From CAZUVM01 sp964623885 (GTDB taxonomy: Bacteria > Verrucomicrobiota > Verrucomicrobiia > Limisphaerales > UBA8199), in assembly GCA_964623885.1 (NCBI GenBank), contig CAZUVM010000035.1:1-56750 (forward strand): a DNA stretch of 56,750 bases, read 5' to 3'. Position numbers and translations under genes: made by a program. Below the pieces are notes generated by a model that saw only the letters and a list, made by a program, of their open reading frames with translations, was not told the origin of the DNA and ran no database searches. This document shows, one piece after another, positions 25,446 through 34,965 of this stretch (the stretch's first letter is position 1; every line of letters begins with the position of its first letter).

Positions 25446-26507
25446 CTATTTGCCTACAGGACTCACGACAACGATCATGAACGTGCCCGGTTTCGGACGG
25501 GGGCGGGTTTGGCCTGCGGCGGGAGGTTCCAATTCTGCGGTTGGCAGATATAGTGTGTGCGTGGCGGGATCGAGGCCCATGGTGCGCGCGCCCCGCGGGG
25601 TGTGGACTGTCTGGACGATTTGATATCTACGGTCTGCGACTTCTTTGGCTACCATTAATGTTCCGTCACCGCAACTGGCAAAAGCGTAACCGTCATCGAG
25701 CCGGGTGGCGTCGACACCTGCGCCGATCTCGAGGTCCCCAAAAACCCGTCCGTCGTCAGCGCTCATAAAGACGAGCTTCTGAGGCTTTCGACATCCGATA
25801 ATCAGGCGGCGACGCGCGAGATCCATGGACATGCCGACCGGCGAACCGCCGGGTGCCGTAGGCCACTTCTTAACGAGCTTCATGGCTTTGGTATCCACCG
25901 CCGCGACCTGGTCCCGGTCCACGAGATTGATGTAGACTTTGCCTTTGCCGTCGGCAGCTAGATACTCGGGCTTCCCCCCGAGTTCCACAGGCGCGTCCGC
26001 TTTACCAGTCGCCGGGTCCAAATCCGGCGAGATCGGAATCATTACTCCCGCATCCCCGCACACCACCAATACCTTGCCGCTGGCTGGATCATAAATCACA
26101 CCATCGGCGTCTTCGGCAGTTTTGACTTTCCCGAGTACCTTATAGTCCTTCAAGTCGAACACGGTAACGGAACCTTCCTCGCCATCCGTGATGAACCCGC
26201 GTCCGGCGCTGGGGACGAGCGCCACACCGTGGTTGCGCTTCTGCCCGGGAATATCGGCAACGGTTCTGCCGGTCTGCGCATCCAAGACCATCGTGTGCGT
26301 TGAACGAGGAACGTACAGGAGTTTGTGCTCGGAATCGACCGTCACATAATCCCAGCCGCCTTCTCCTCCGATGTGGAAGGTCTGCGAGATATGGTACGGC
26401 CCGGATTCAGCTGCGGCAGACAGGGAAGGCTGCGCCAGTCCTAACAAGGAGATCAAGGCGGCAAAAGACAGCCCACATGTTTTATACACAATCTCATTTG
26501 TTCTCAT
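25446..26507 (-). CDS. Exported YncE-like beta-propeller protein
   Basis: This 353-residue protein has a signal peptide (LSFAALISLLGLAQPSLSAAA). Repeats of the 40-residue YVTN/YncE propeller type follow, such as LLYVPRSTHTMVLDAQTG, GSVTVFDLKDYKVLGKV and KVYINLVDRDQVAAVDTK. Such proteins form seven-bladed propellers in the periplasm; ligands are generally unknown. The start at 26507 follows a GAGGAAA sequence upstream. It lies apart (about 190 bases) from the serine-hydrolase gene downstream in the same direction. No catalytic motif is visible. Confidence 0.83.
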   Translation of the reverse strand: MRTNEIVYKTCGLSFAALISLLGLAQPSLSAAAESGPYHISQTFHIGGEGGWDYVTVDSEHKLLYVPRSTHTMVLDAQTGRTVADIPGQKRNHGVALVPSAGRGFITDGEEGSVTVFDLKDYKVLGKVKTAEDADGVIYDPASGKVLVVCGDAGVMIPISPDLDPATGKADAPVELGGKPEYLAADGKGKVYINLVDRDQVAAVDTKAMKLVKKWPTAPGGSPVGMSMDLARRRLIIGCRKPQKLVFMSADDGRVFGDLEIGAGVDATRLDDGYAFASCGDGTLMVAKEVADRRYQIVQTVHTPRGARTMGLDPATHTLYLPTAELEPPAAGQTRPRPKPGTFMIVVVSPVGK

Positions 26508-26615
26508 GATATCGCGTTTCCTCACTCTCGGAGGCGTAGCTCGCCTCAATTCGGTATTTGAGAGCTACAGCCGATGCGGGTTTAGGTCAATAACCAATCC
26601 TATCGCAGGCGATCG

Positions 26616-28028
26616 TTAGGGTGGTGTTTGGACTCGGTAGAACCTGCGGGACCGACTGTTGAGCGCCGCCGGATCATTGATTTCGACCACCCCATCCGTG
26701 CCGGGAACGTTGTTCGTCAGGGTCGTCCAACCCAGCACGTTCAAATCACTTGAGTACAGGAGGCGATAATTGCTCAAAGGGAGCGCGGTGAAGCTCAGTA
26801 GCACGTCATCATTGGAGCATTCAATCGCAGTGAACCGAGGTGTGCCGAGCGCCGCTTTGATGGTCTGCAGCAGGGGATCGCGCCGGCCAGCAGCTTGTGT
26901 CGGAAAATAAGCCTGGGCCAATTCCCAGACCATAACACCGCCGAGGAACTTGTTCCGAGCGTAGCTGACCTTAACCTGGCAGGTGTGCGCGTCGTCATAA
27001 GAGATAAACCGGTCGTTAGCTGAACCCGTCTGATCGATGCTTAGGTAAGCCGACTGAGCGGTGCCGTCCCAATGATACAGGTTGGATTGATAATAAGTGC
27101 CCAGGATTCCAGAATAAGCGAGTTGGGAGAGACTGGGTGAGTTGGTCCAGGTCTGGCGGGGCAGCGCAGCGCCGCCGGTCGAGGTCCCGCCGCCACCGGA
27201 CCAGACGTCACCATAGAAGGCAATTCCAATGGCGAGCTTCGAAGCCGCCACACCGTTGGCGATAAGCGCACTCACCGAACCGTCCACCGAGGGAACCAGG
27301 CCGCCAGTGCTCGGGAAACGGTAACCACCGTCATAAATCGGAGTGTTAAACCAGGTGACCCACCCAGGATAAGGTCCGGAGAGATCGTACGTCATGACAT
27401 TGATCTGATCGAACTGCTTTTGGGTGGAGGCAAACATCAGCGCTTCGGATGCCGGCGGATCGCCAAAGGCCGGGTATGCGGCGGCCGCAACCGTCAGGAG
27501 CTTGTGCGAGGGAAATGCACTCATCGCGCTGCGCAGACCGTTAACGAGGTTGGTAAACAGGTTGAAGTCCGAGGCCGGTAGCGGCTCCCAATCAAGGTCT
27601 ATGCCATCATAACCGCCCACGCCCATGAAGTTGGTCAGATTATTAATAAACGCGGCCCGGTTCGCGCTGCCGGCGGCACCCTGAAATCCAGGTTCACTGC
27701 TGGCGCCCCCGACGCAAATGATTACCTTGCGGCCTGCTGCGTGTGCCGCGGAGATGAGGCTTGTACCCCCGGCGCTGGTGATTCCGTTTCCCGTCGTGTT
27801 AAGCGTCCCATCGGCATTCGGGATCAAAGAGAAATAAATGACGTGTGTGACCACCTTGAAGTCGATCGCGGAAACAGGCAACGCGCTTTGCTCCCAGCCA
27901 GGATAATAAGCGGTTACCCAGAGATCAGCGCGGCCGCATAATGCTGCGCCGAGAAAACCGGTAATTCCAACCTTCACCAGCGCCGAAAGGCCGCAACGCC
28001 AGACCGGCTGCACGGGACGGACACTCAT
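26616..28028 (-). CDS. GH18 chitinase, secreted
   Basis: This 470-residue enzyme is predicted to hydrolyse chitin to chito-oligosaccharides. A signal segment (VGITGFLGAALCGRA) precedes a GH18 barrel. The catalytic D-x-x-D-x-D-x-E motif is intact in YDGIDLDWEP (D141, D144, D146, E148). A second conserved strand is seen in KVIICVGGAS, and INVMTYDLSGPYPGW carries the M-x-Y-D motif. The last ~72 residues are a beta-rich module ending RRFYRVQTPP, related to the tails of three other secreted proteins in the window. No chitin-binding domain of a known type is seen. The GH20 beta-hexosaminidase operon at 31481 would act on its products. Confidence 0.92.
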   Translation of the reverse strand: MSVRPVQPVWRCGLSALVKVGITGFLGAALCGRADLWVTAYYPGWEQSALPVSAIDFKVVTHVIYFSLIPNADGTLNTTGNGITSAGGTSLISAAHAAGRKVIICVGGASSEPGFQGAAGSANRAAFINNLTNFMGVGGYDGIDLDWEPLPASDFNLFTNLVNGLRSAMSAFPSHKLLTVAAAAYPAFGDPPASEALMFASTQKQFDQINVMTYDLSGPYPGWVTWFNTPIYDGGYRFPSTGGLVPSVDGSVSALIANGVAASKLAIGIAFYGDVWSGGGGTSTGGAALPRQTWTNSPSLSQLAYSGILGTYYQSNLYHWDGTAQSAYLSIDQTGSANDRFISYDDAHTCQVKVSYARNKFLGGVMVWELAQAYFPTQAAGRRDPLLQTIKAALGTPRFTAIECSNDDVLLSFTALPLSNYRLLYSSDLNVLGWTTLTNNVPGTDGVVEINDPAALNSRSRRFYRVQTPP

Positions 28029-28094
28029 TGCGCCAGGTTACATTCGTTGCTTCGAAAAAACCACACGAGAAGGTCCAGTCTGCCTGTTCCCGCA

Positions 28095-28880
28095 TTACTG
28101 CATGGCCGATGTAACATCGCGCAAGCGCAACCAGTCCTGGTTGGGCGGACTATTTATGTTCATCGGGACAGGCCACTGACTGCGCGAATCACGAAATTTA
28201 AAGATCTCGGCGTGACTATCACAGAATGAAAGACCATAGCCGCGGTTGTGACGCGTCGCCGGGAAATCCGCAAACGGCCGTTGCTGGCTCATGTCCACAT
28301 AGAACCAACCGTCATTGATGCTTAACTCGTGCTCATCGATTAGCATCCAGGTTCGAGCCGGACCAGGCAGCGTCAGGTCGGTTTCTTTGACATAAGCGAG
28401 ATAGAGAGCGTTGCCCGGGGCAAAGCTCTGTGCGCGCTTGGTGCCGATCCAGCCGCTCATGGAATAGCTGCGCACTTTCGGCACGCCATCCCGTTGACTC
28501 GCATCGGAAGGACACCGATAGATCCCGGCGCTGTTGTTGTAAGTCCAGAATTTGCCAGTGACCAGGTCCTGTAGATTCGTCGAATCATACACGCCCGGCG
28601 TGACCTGACCGTAGACCCCCACATTGTCGCTCATGTCACCTTGAATCCACGAGTTCTTCGAGGCGGCGGCCGTGGGCATGTTCTCCGCGAAAACGCCGTT
28701 ATTATCGGTCACATACATGGCGGCACAAAGCGTCAACTGGTGCAGGTTGTTCACGCAGTGGATCTGTTTGCCCTTCTCCTTGCTCTTCGCCAGGGCGGGC
28801 AGCAGCATCGCCGCCAGAATGGCAATGATCGCGATAACGACCAGCAACTCAATCAGCGTAAAACCGCGACGTCGATTCAT
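28095..28880 (-). CDS. Type II secretion pseudopilin-like protein
   Basis: This 261-residue protein starts MNRRRGFTLIELLVVIAII, a six-residue leader with Gly before the Phe cleavage site. The helix ends in LLPALAKSKEKGK and is followed by the usual HCVNNLHQLTLCAAMYV segment. The C-terminal signature H-X9-D is present but Gly is replaced by Ser (HNRGYGLSFCDSH). The ATG at 28880 is chosen for the short standard leader; ATGs further upstream would lengthen it. It lies between the chitinase and a LamG protein, all on the same strand. The function of this class is not known. Confidence 0.86.
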   Translation of the reverse strand: MNRRRGFTLIELLVVIAIIAILAAMLLPALAKSKEKGKQIHCVNNLHQLTLCAAMYVTDNNGVFAENMPTAAASKNSWIQGDMSDNVGVYGQVTPGVYDSTNLQDLVTGKFWTYNNSAGIYRCPSDASQRDGVPKVRSYSMSGWIGTKRAQSFAPGNALYLAYVKETDLTLPGPARTWMLIDEHELSINDGWFYVDMSQQRPFADFPATRHNRGYGLSFCDSHAEIFKFRDSRSQWPVPMNINSPPNQDWLRLRDVTSAMQ

Positions 28881-28969
28881 AGAGCAGCGCAGATTTGAAA
28901 ACGGATGCTTTATTTTGATAAGCATTGCAGTTGCCCGCACGACGACGACCCGCCAGCTCACCCATGAAG

Positions 28970-31294
28970 CTATTGCAGTTTCAATCGGAAATACTTGGGC
29001 GCGTTGCCGATGCTGTTGGTATAAGGGCTGGACGCCCCGACGACGTTCACGAAATTCGAGCCGAAAACGTTGGTCGAAGATTGCAGCGTCAGGCCAATCC
29101 CAGGCCAGGTTAGCACGACGTTCGTTCCGGCTTTGCCGATAGTGACATTGACGTTGTTGAGGAAGTGGTTTTCGACCTGTTGTTGGGTAAGCGGATAATT
29201 GTAGACCGCCACCTCATCAACACCGCCATCCCAACCGCCAAAAGCGCCGTCGCTGCGGGTCCCCAGGGTGAACGGCCCGCCGGCAACACTCGGATCGCCG
29301 TTGACCCCGTTGGGCTTAAACCCAACACCGGCACGGCTCAACGTGAGCACCAGGCGCCCGTTCGAATACCAACGCATATTGGTGAGATCATCGGTGAGCA
29401 CCATATGGTACCACTGGCCGGGCACGATCGGATTGTCCGTGAACTCGCTGGTGAAACTGCCGCCTCCGCCGCCATTGTACACGTTCCACGTCCACACGGA
29501 CGCTACATGCTGGTAAATATTCCAGCCTGACAAGGTGGTGCCTAGCAGCAATGTGTTGTCCTCAGAAGAAACAGGCGTGTGAAAGTTGTTGCCATCCAGT
29601 GATGTGGGCTGGAGCCAAAACTCAGCTGACCACGGCCCGGTCACCGGATTCAATTCGAGCGCGTAAGGGACGGTGACGATCGCGCTATTGGTAACGTGAA
29701 TAGCGGCATCGGTTTCGTGTGGAATACCGGTCGCATACCCAAGCGTCAACGGGTTCCCGGAATAACTGCCGTCAAAACTCCCGACGGCGTCGACGGCAAT
29801 CGTGCCGCCCGATTCATCCAGGCGCCAATAAGCCACCGGGTTATCCGCCTCAACAAAGCGCGCATATCCCGTGACCGGCACGACGACGGCTCGTGGCACA
29901 ACCGTGAGCATAGCTTGATCGGTATTAGTCGCGACGAAAGCGTTCGTCACATAAGCATAATATGCCGAACCGTTATCGGCCAATTGCAGACCTGACAGCC
30001 ACAATGTGTCGCTGGTCGCGCCAGGGACCTTGTTAGTGGATCCGCCACCCGGCGCGACTTTGAACCACTGGTAATAAATTGGTTGCGATCCGGCGGCAAC
30101 CACGCGGAACGCCGCCTTGCTCAAGGCGCCTTCATTACGGGTGATGGAGAAGGGCTCATGATCGATTGTGAGTGTTCCCTGAACCGTCAGGGTAGCCACC
30201 GCGCTGGTGGTCCCGCCATAGCTATTAGTCACCACGACGCTATAGGTCGTATTGTTGTCGGCCGGGTAAGTCGCCGTGAACGCCAGCGGATTGGTAGTCG
30301 CCCCTGACAGCAATGAGTTTCCCTTCATCCATTGGTATGAGAGCGGGGTGGCGCCATCGACAATTGCGGTAAACGTGGCCTTGCTGCCCGAATTCACCGT
30401 GACCGAAGCGGGATTTTGCAGGATCATGGGCGGGAAAGAGCGAGCCACAAACGAAGTCAATCCCGCAGCATAGTGGTTCGTGAGCTGCGTCGCCGTCAGG
30501 ACATTGGTGTAGAAGGCAACTTCATCAACACTGCCATTGAAAGGGAGAAAGCCACTGTTGTCGCCGGCGCCAATCTGCCCATCGTAATTATGATCAGCGT
30601 AATATCCGGTATTACCGCTTGAGGTGATCACCGCCGAGCCGTTGATATAGAAAATGAAAGTCGAGCCGTCAAAAGTGACGGCCAGGTGGTACCATTTGAA
30701 TAATTGAATCGGCAGACTGCTCGCTTGCGCAAACGGCCCGTTCTTCACGTTTAAAATCCAGTAACTGTTCGGACCGGGAGATTGATAGAAATTCCAGCCG
30801 GAAGCGTTGCCGTAAGGCGGCGAGGATTCATATCTACCGAACATAGCGAGCGGAATGGAATAATCCACCGGTTGTGAAACCGGTTGCGCCCAGCATTCTG
30901 CGGTGAAGGGCGCGCCATGCTGCCCGTCGCCCGTTACCGGGCTCAGCTCAGGATGGAACGGGATGTCCACAAAGCCACGATGTTGTACGGAAAAGGCGTC
31001 ATTGTACACATGAAACAGCGGCGCGTTGGTATCCAGGCCAGGCAGCCCGAGAACCGGATAATCGGGTATGCCGTTGGTATCGAAATCAAACACATAGGTG
31101 GCATCAAAGGCATTGGGGCCCGAATCCGACGCGGTCGTTCCGGAAAGCTCCTCCAGCCGGTAATAAGCCACCGGTCGATCGCTCAGGATTAAATCAGGAT
31201 AGGCGGCACCGGCCGCAGGGAAGACAGCGGTCATCAGGCCTGGAACACACCACCACCACGCCAGCCGTGACCGCATCGTTAACTCGAGTTTCAT
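28970..31294 (-). CDS. Secreted LamG/Ig-like multidomain protein
   Basis: This 774-residue protein has a signal peptide (WWWCVPGLMTAVFPAAGAA). Two LamG domains lie at about 32-275 and 470-715, each opening with the same phrase (SDRPVAYYRLEE and ADNPVAYWRLDE). Two Ig-like domains lie between them, at about 280-365 and 370-460. The 58-residue C-terminal module (VVLTWPGIGLTLQSS ... KYFRLKLQ) has the same length as in the larger LamG protein at 7564. No catalytic residues are apparent; binding of surface glycans is likely. It is read divergently from the symporter operon across a 186-bp AT-richer gap. Confidence 0.84.
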   Translation of the reverse strand: MKLELTMRSRLAWWWCVPGLMTAVFPAAGAAYPDLILSDRPVAYYRLEELSGTTASDSGPNAFDATYVFDFDTNGIPDYPVLGLPGLDTNAPLFHVYNDAFSVQHRGFVDIPFHPELSPVTGDGQHGAPFTAECWAQPVSQPVDYSIPLAMFGRYESSPPYGNASGWNFYQSPGPNSYWILNVKNGPFAQASSLPIQLFKWYHLAVTFDGSTFIFYINGSAVITSSGNTGYYADHNYDGQIGAGDNSGFLPFNGSVDEVAFYTNVLTATQLTNHYAAGLTSFVARSFPPMILQNPASVTVNSGSKATFTAIVDGATPLSYQWMKGNSLLSGATTNPLAFTATYPADNNTTYSVVVTNSYGGTTSAVATLTVQGTLTIDHEPFSITRNEGALSKAAFRVVAAGSQPIYYQWFKVAPGGGSTNKVPGATSDTLWLSGLQLADNGSAYYAYVTNAFVATNTDQAMLTVVPRAVVVPVTGYARFVEADNPVAYWRLDESGGTIAVDAVGSFDGSYSGNPLTLGYATGIPHETDAAIHVTNSAIVTVPYALELNPVTGPWSAEFWLQPTSLDGNNFHTPVSSEDNTLLLGTTLSGWNIYQHVASVWTWNVYNGGGGGSFTSEFTDNPIVPGQWYHMVLTDDLTNMRWYSNGRLVLTLSRAGVGFKPNGVNGDPSVAGGPFTLGTRSDGAFGGWDGGVDEVAVYNYPLTQQQVENHFLNNVNVTIGKAGTNVVLTWPGIGLTLQSSTNVFGSNFVNVVGASSPYTNSIGNAPKYFRLKLQ

Positions 31295-31480
31295 AATGGG
31301 ATTCAGTTTGGTTGGATTTAATTTGATTTTCGTTCAAGACCCTGCCCCGCCGGGCACGTCCGGCGCAGGTACTGGATTGGCTTAGTTTTTAGCACACAAA
31401 GTGATGAATGCAATAAAAATTATTACAAATCTGCTTGCGCTGCTTTTGACGTTTCCTTAGGCTCGCGGCAGAGTCCACGC

Positions 31481-33340
31481 ATGCACTTACAGCCCGTCGA
31501 TTGGATTATTGCCCTGGTGTGTGTCGCGCTTTGCTTTGCGCCGGCGTTGTTCTTTGCCCGGCGGGCGGGGCGGAACACTGCGGAGTTTTTTGTTTCCGGG
31601 CGCTCGGTGCCCTGGTGGCTGGCAGGCCTGTCAATGGTGGCGACTACGTTCAGTAGCGACACACCCAACCTGGTGACGGATATCGTTCGACGGCAGGGTG
31701 TAGCGGGCAATTGGTGCTGGTGGGCGTTTACGCTGACCGGCGTGGCGACGGTGTTCTTCTACGCGCGACTATGGCGGCGATCCGGAGTCATGACCGACCT
31801 GGAGTTTTACGAGCTGCGCTATTCAGGAGCCGCGGCGCAAGTTGTGCGCGGATTCCGCTCGGTTTACCTGGGCCTGTTTTTCAATTGCATGATCATGGCT
31901 TCGGTAAATCTGGCAGCTTGCAAGATTGCCGGGATTCTCTTTGGTTTGGAACGCTGGCAGACTTTGCTGATCTGCGGCGTGCTGAATGCCACTTTCGCCA
32001 CGTACTCGGGTCTTTGGGGAGTGCTGGTGATTGATATGATCCAGTTCTTCCTGAAGATGACGGCGGTCATCGCCGCGGCCGTGTTCGCAGTAAAAGCGGT
32101 CGGCGGAATGGACCACCTGCTCTCTACTCTTTCCGCCAGACCGGGGCCACAAGGTCTGCATTATCTGAACATCCTTCCTGATTTCCGCAACAACTGGGAC
32201 CTGGCGGTGGCGGTGTTTATTATGCCTCTGGCGGTGCAATGGTGGGCGGTATGGTATCCCGGGGCAGAGCCGGGCGGCGGCAGCTACATCGCCCAGCGCA
32301 TGCTGGCCTCAAAATCGGAGAAGGACGCGCTCGGGGCGGTTTTGTTTTTCAATATCGCTCACTATGTGCTGCGGCCATGGCCGTGGATCATCGTAGGGCT
32401 TTGCTCGTTGCTCGTGTATCCGGAGCTCTCGGATATCCAAAAACAATTTCCGCACCTGGACCCGCGGCTGCTCGGACATGACATCGCGTTCCCGGCCATG
32501 CTGCGGTTTCTGCCCGTGGGCTTTATCGGCTTAATGGTGGGCGGGTTGCTCGCGGCGAATTCCTCGACCATTCTGACCCATCTCAACTGGGGGGCGTCTT
32601 ACCTCGTGCATGATTTCTACCAGCGATTCCTGGTGCGTGACGCGACGGAGAAACATTACGTGCTCGCCGGACGCATCGCCACAATTGGTCTTTTTTTCGG
32701 CTCAGCAGTGCTGACGTTCTTCCTCGATACGGCCAAAGACACGTTCGATATCATTCTGCAAGTGGGGGCGGGGACGGGGCTGCTTTATCTGGCACGCTGG
32801 TTCTGGTGGCGGATCAACGCCTGGTGCGAGGTGGTGGCGATGCTCAGTTCGTTTGGTATATCGGTGGCGATTTTCATTTTGAACAAGAGCGGCCACGCTA
32901 TTGGGGTCCACCAGGCCCTTTTGACCACCGTGGCGATTACGACGGTATGCTGGGTGCTGACCGCTTTTTTCGGTCCGCCGACGGACCGCGCGACGCTGGT
33001 TGCGTTTTGCCGCAAGGTCAAGCCCTTCGGCCCAGGATGGCGCCAGATTCGCCAGGAAGCCGGACTGGCGGAAGGCACGGCACCAGGACAGGACAATATT
33101 CCGATGGCGTTACTCGGCTGGGTGGCAGGGTGCACTGCAATTTGGTCGGCACTGTTCGCGGTGGGTAATTTCCTTTATCACCGCTGGGCGTATGCTTTCG
33201 CGCTAATGGCGGTTTTCGTTGTGAGTGGGCTGGCGCTCCTGCACGTGATCCGAGTACTTTGGTCGCAAACCCAGCCGGGCGTCCCGTCTTCAGCCCCCAA
33301 TCAGAATCGTCAACCTGGTGTTACTTCAGGCAGCTCATGA
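31481..33340 (+). CDS. Sodium:solute symporter (SSS family)
   Basis: This 619-residue membrane protein has about 13-14 hydrophobic helices. SSS-type segments include FFVSGRSVPWWLAGLSMVA near the N-terminus and STILTHLNWGASYLV in the middle. The family couples Na+ entry to uptake of sugars, amino acids or sialic acid. Being first in an operon with a beta-hexosaminidase suggests uptake of an amino sugar such as N-acetylglucosamine, which is inference. The stop overlaps the next start (ATGA at 33337-33340), so translation is coupled. The ATG at 31481 gives a normal first helix (WIIALVCVALCFAPALFF). Confidence 0.88.
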   Translation: MHLQPVDWIIALVCVALCFAPALFFARRAGRNTAEFFVSGRSVPWWLAGLSMVATTFSSDTPNLVTDIVRRQGVAGNWCWWAFTLTGVATVFFYARLWRRSGVMTDLEFYELRYSGAAAQVVRGFRSVYLGLFFNCMIMASVNLAACKIAGILFGLERWQTLLICGVLNATFATYSGLWGVLVIDMIQFFLKMTAVIAAAVFAVKAVGGMDHLLSTLSARPGPQGLHYLNILPDFRNNWDLAVAVFIMPLAVQWWAVWYPGAEPGGGSYIAQRMLASKSEKDALGAVLFFNIAHYVLRPWPWIIVGLCSLLVYPELSDIQKQFPHLDPRLLGHDIAFPAMLRFLPVGFIGLMVGGLLAANSSTILTHLNWGASYLVHDFYQRFLVRDATEKHYVLAGRIATIGLFFGSAVLTFFLDTAKDTFDIILQVGAGTGLLYLARWFWWRINAWCEVVAMLSSFGISVAIFILNKSGHAIGVHQALLTTVAITTVCWVLTAFFGPPTDRATLVAFCRKVKPFGPGWRQIRQEAGLAEGTAPGQDNIPMALLGWVAGCTAIWSALFAVGNFLYHRWAYAFALMAVFVVSGLALLHVIRVLWSQTQPGVPSSAPNQNRQPGVTSGSS

Positions 33341-34965
33341 AATTAGTCCTCTCGTTTATTGCGGCAATCACCGCGGCTCAAGCGGCGACGCCGATCATCC
33401 CGAGGCCGAAAACTATCGCGAGCCAGACCGGCACATTCGAGTTGCATATCGCGGCATCAAACCAACAGCCAACGCCTATCGTGGTGGGCGACGAAGCGGC
33501 GAAAACCGGCCGCTATCTGGCAGCCCAACTGCAACAATTGACCGGCAGCGCATTCCCCGTGGCGCGCGAAGGCAGAGCGGATTCAGGCCAGGGCTCCATT
33601 TCGTTGACGACGAAAGGAACCGCAAAGCTAGCACCTGAGAGTTACGAACTGACGATTACGCCGGCCGGCGCAGTCGTTCGCGCTCACGATAGCGCGGGAT
33701 TGTTTTATGGGGTTCAATCGCTTTTGCAACTGCTGCCTATCCCGGCAACGAACGGATGCGTTACACTCCCTTGCCTCCGCATTCAAGACGAGCCGCGTTT
33801 TAAATGGCGCGGGCTCATGCTTGATGTGAGCCGACACTTTTTCTCCAAAGCCGAGGTCGAGCAACTGCTCGACGCCATGGCTCATTACAAATTAAACACG
33901 TTCCATTGGCATCTGACGGACGACCAGGGCTGGCGCATAGAAATAAAAAAATATCCGCGCCTGACTCAGGTCGGTGCGTGGCGCACCAATATCGGCTTCG
34001 GTCTCGACCCAAAGACCGGCACCGCTTACGGGCACGACGGACGTTACGGCGGGTATTATACGCAAAAGGACATTCGCGAGGTGGTAGCTTACGCCGCGGA
34101 GCGGCACATTACCATCGTGCCGGAAATCGAGATGCCGGGCCACGCGAGCGCGGCCTTGATGGCTTACCCTCAATTCAGTTGCACCGGCGGTCCGTTCACG
34201 ACCGATTTGCCCGGAGGCGTCTTTGATGGCGTCTACTGCGCCGGCAACGACGCCACTTTTACGTTTCTGCAAGACGTGCTCTCGGAAGTTTTTTCGCTTT
34301 TTCCTGGCAAATACATTCATGTCGGCGGGGACGAAGTGCTCACTAACAATTGGAGCCATTGCGGCAAATGCCAGGCGCGCCGAAAACAAGAGGAACTTCA
34401 CCGCGACATCGAACTGGAAGGCTATTTTATCCGCCGAATCGAAAAATTCATCAACAGCCGTGGCCGCACGCTGATCGGTTGGAGCGAGATCCGCGAGGGT
34501 GGACTCGCCCCCACCGCCGTCGTTATGGATTGGGCTGGCGGCGCCGTTGAGGCGGCCAGCGCCGGGCATGACGTGGTTAGGTCGCCTCTGGCCGATTGTT
34601 ATTTCGACCATTACCAATCGGAAGATCATGCGACCGAGCCTGATGCCATCGGCGGCTTTCTGCCGTTGCAACAGGTTTACGCGTTTGAACCCCAGCCGCC
34701 TTCGCTCAATCCGCAGTTCGAAAATCACATTCTCGGCGCCCAGGCCAACCTTTGGACGGAGTACATCCCATCCCTGCAGCACGTCGAGTATATGGTGTTC
34801 CCGCGCTTGTGCGCGCTTGCCGAAGTTACGTGGTCACCTAAGTCGGTGCGCGATTGGCAGGATTTCGAACAGCGCCTGGGTAGGCAGTATCGCCTCCTGG
34901 ATTGTTGGCGCGTGAATTATCGTCACCCGGCAGGGCTGGCGCGACCGTCATCACGAACGCAATGA
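33337..34965 (+). CDS. GH20 beta-N-acetylhexosaminidase
   Basis: This 542-residue exported enzyme removes terminal beta-linked N-acetylglucosamine or N-acetylgalactosamine. It has a signal peptide (MKLVLSFIAAITAAQA), an N-terminal alpha/beta GH20b domain (about 18-150) and the catalytic barrel. The catalytic Asp-Glu pair D332-E333 is in IHVGGDEV; RGLMLDVSRHF, FHWHLTDDQGWR and VPEIEMPGHASA are standard GH20 segments. The start is the ATG overlapping the symporter stop, and the stop overlaps the kinase start in the same ATGA fashion (34962-34965). It probably supplies the substrate for the co-translated symporter. Confidence 0.94.
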   Translation: MKLVLSFIAAITAAQAATPIIPRPKTIASQTGTFELHIAASNQQPTPIVVGDEAAKTGRYLAAQLQQLTGSAFPVAREGRADSGQGSISLTTKGTAKLAPESYELTITPAGAVVRAHDSAGLFYGVQSLLQLLPIPATNGCVTLPCLRIQDEPRFKWRGLMLDVSRHFFSKAEVEQLLDAMAHYKLNTFHWHLTDDQGWRIEIKKYPRLTQVGAWRTNIGFGLDPKTGTAYGHDGRYGGYYTQKDIREVVAYAAERHITIVPEIEMPGHASAALMAYPQFSCTGGPFTTDLPGGVFDGVYCAGNDATFTFLQDVLSEVFSLFPGKYIHVGGDEVLTNNWSHCGKCQARRKQEELHRDIELEGYFIRRIEKFINSRGRTLIGWSEIREGGLAPTAVVMDWAGGAVEAASAGHDVVRSPLADCYFDHYQSEDHATEPDAIGGFLPLQQVYAFEPQPPSLNPQFENHILGAQANLWTEYIPSLQHVEYMVFPRLCALAEVTWSPKSVRDWQDFEQRLGRQYRLLDCWRVNYRHPAGLARPSSRTQ

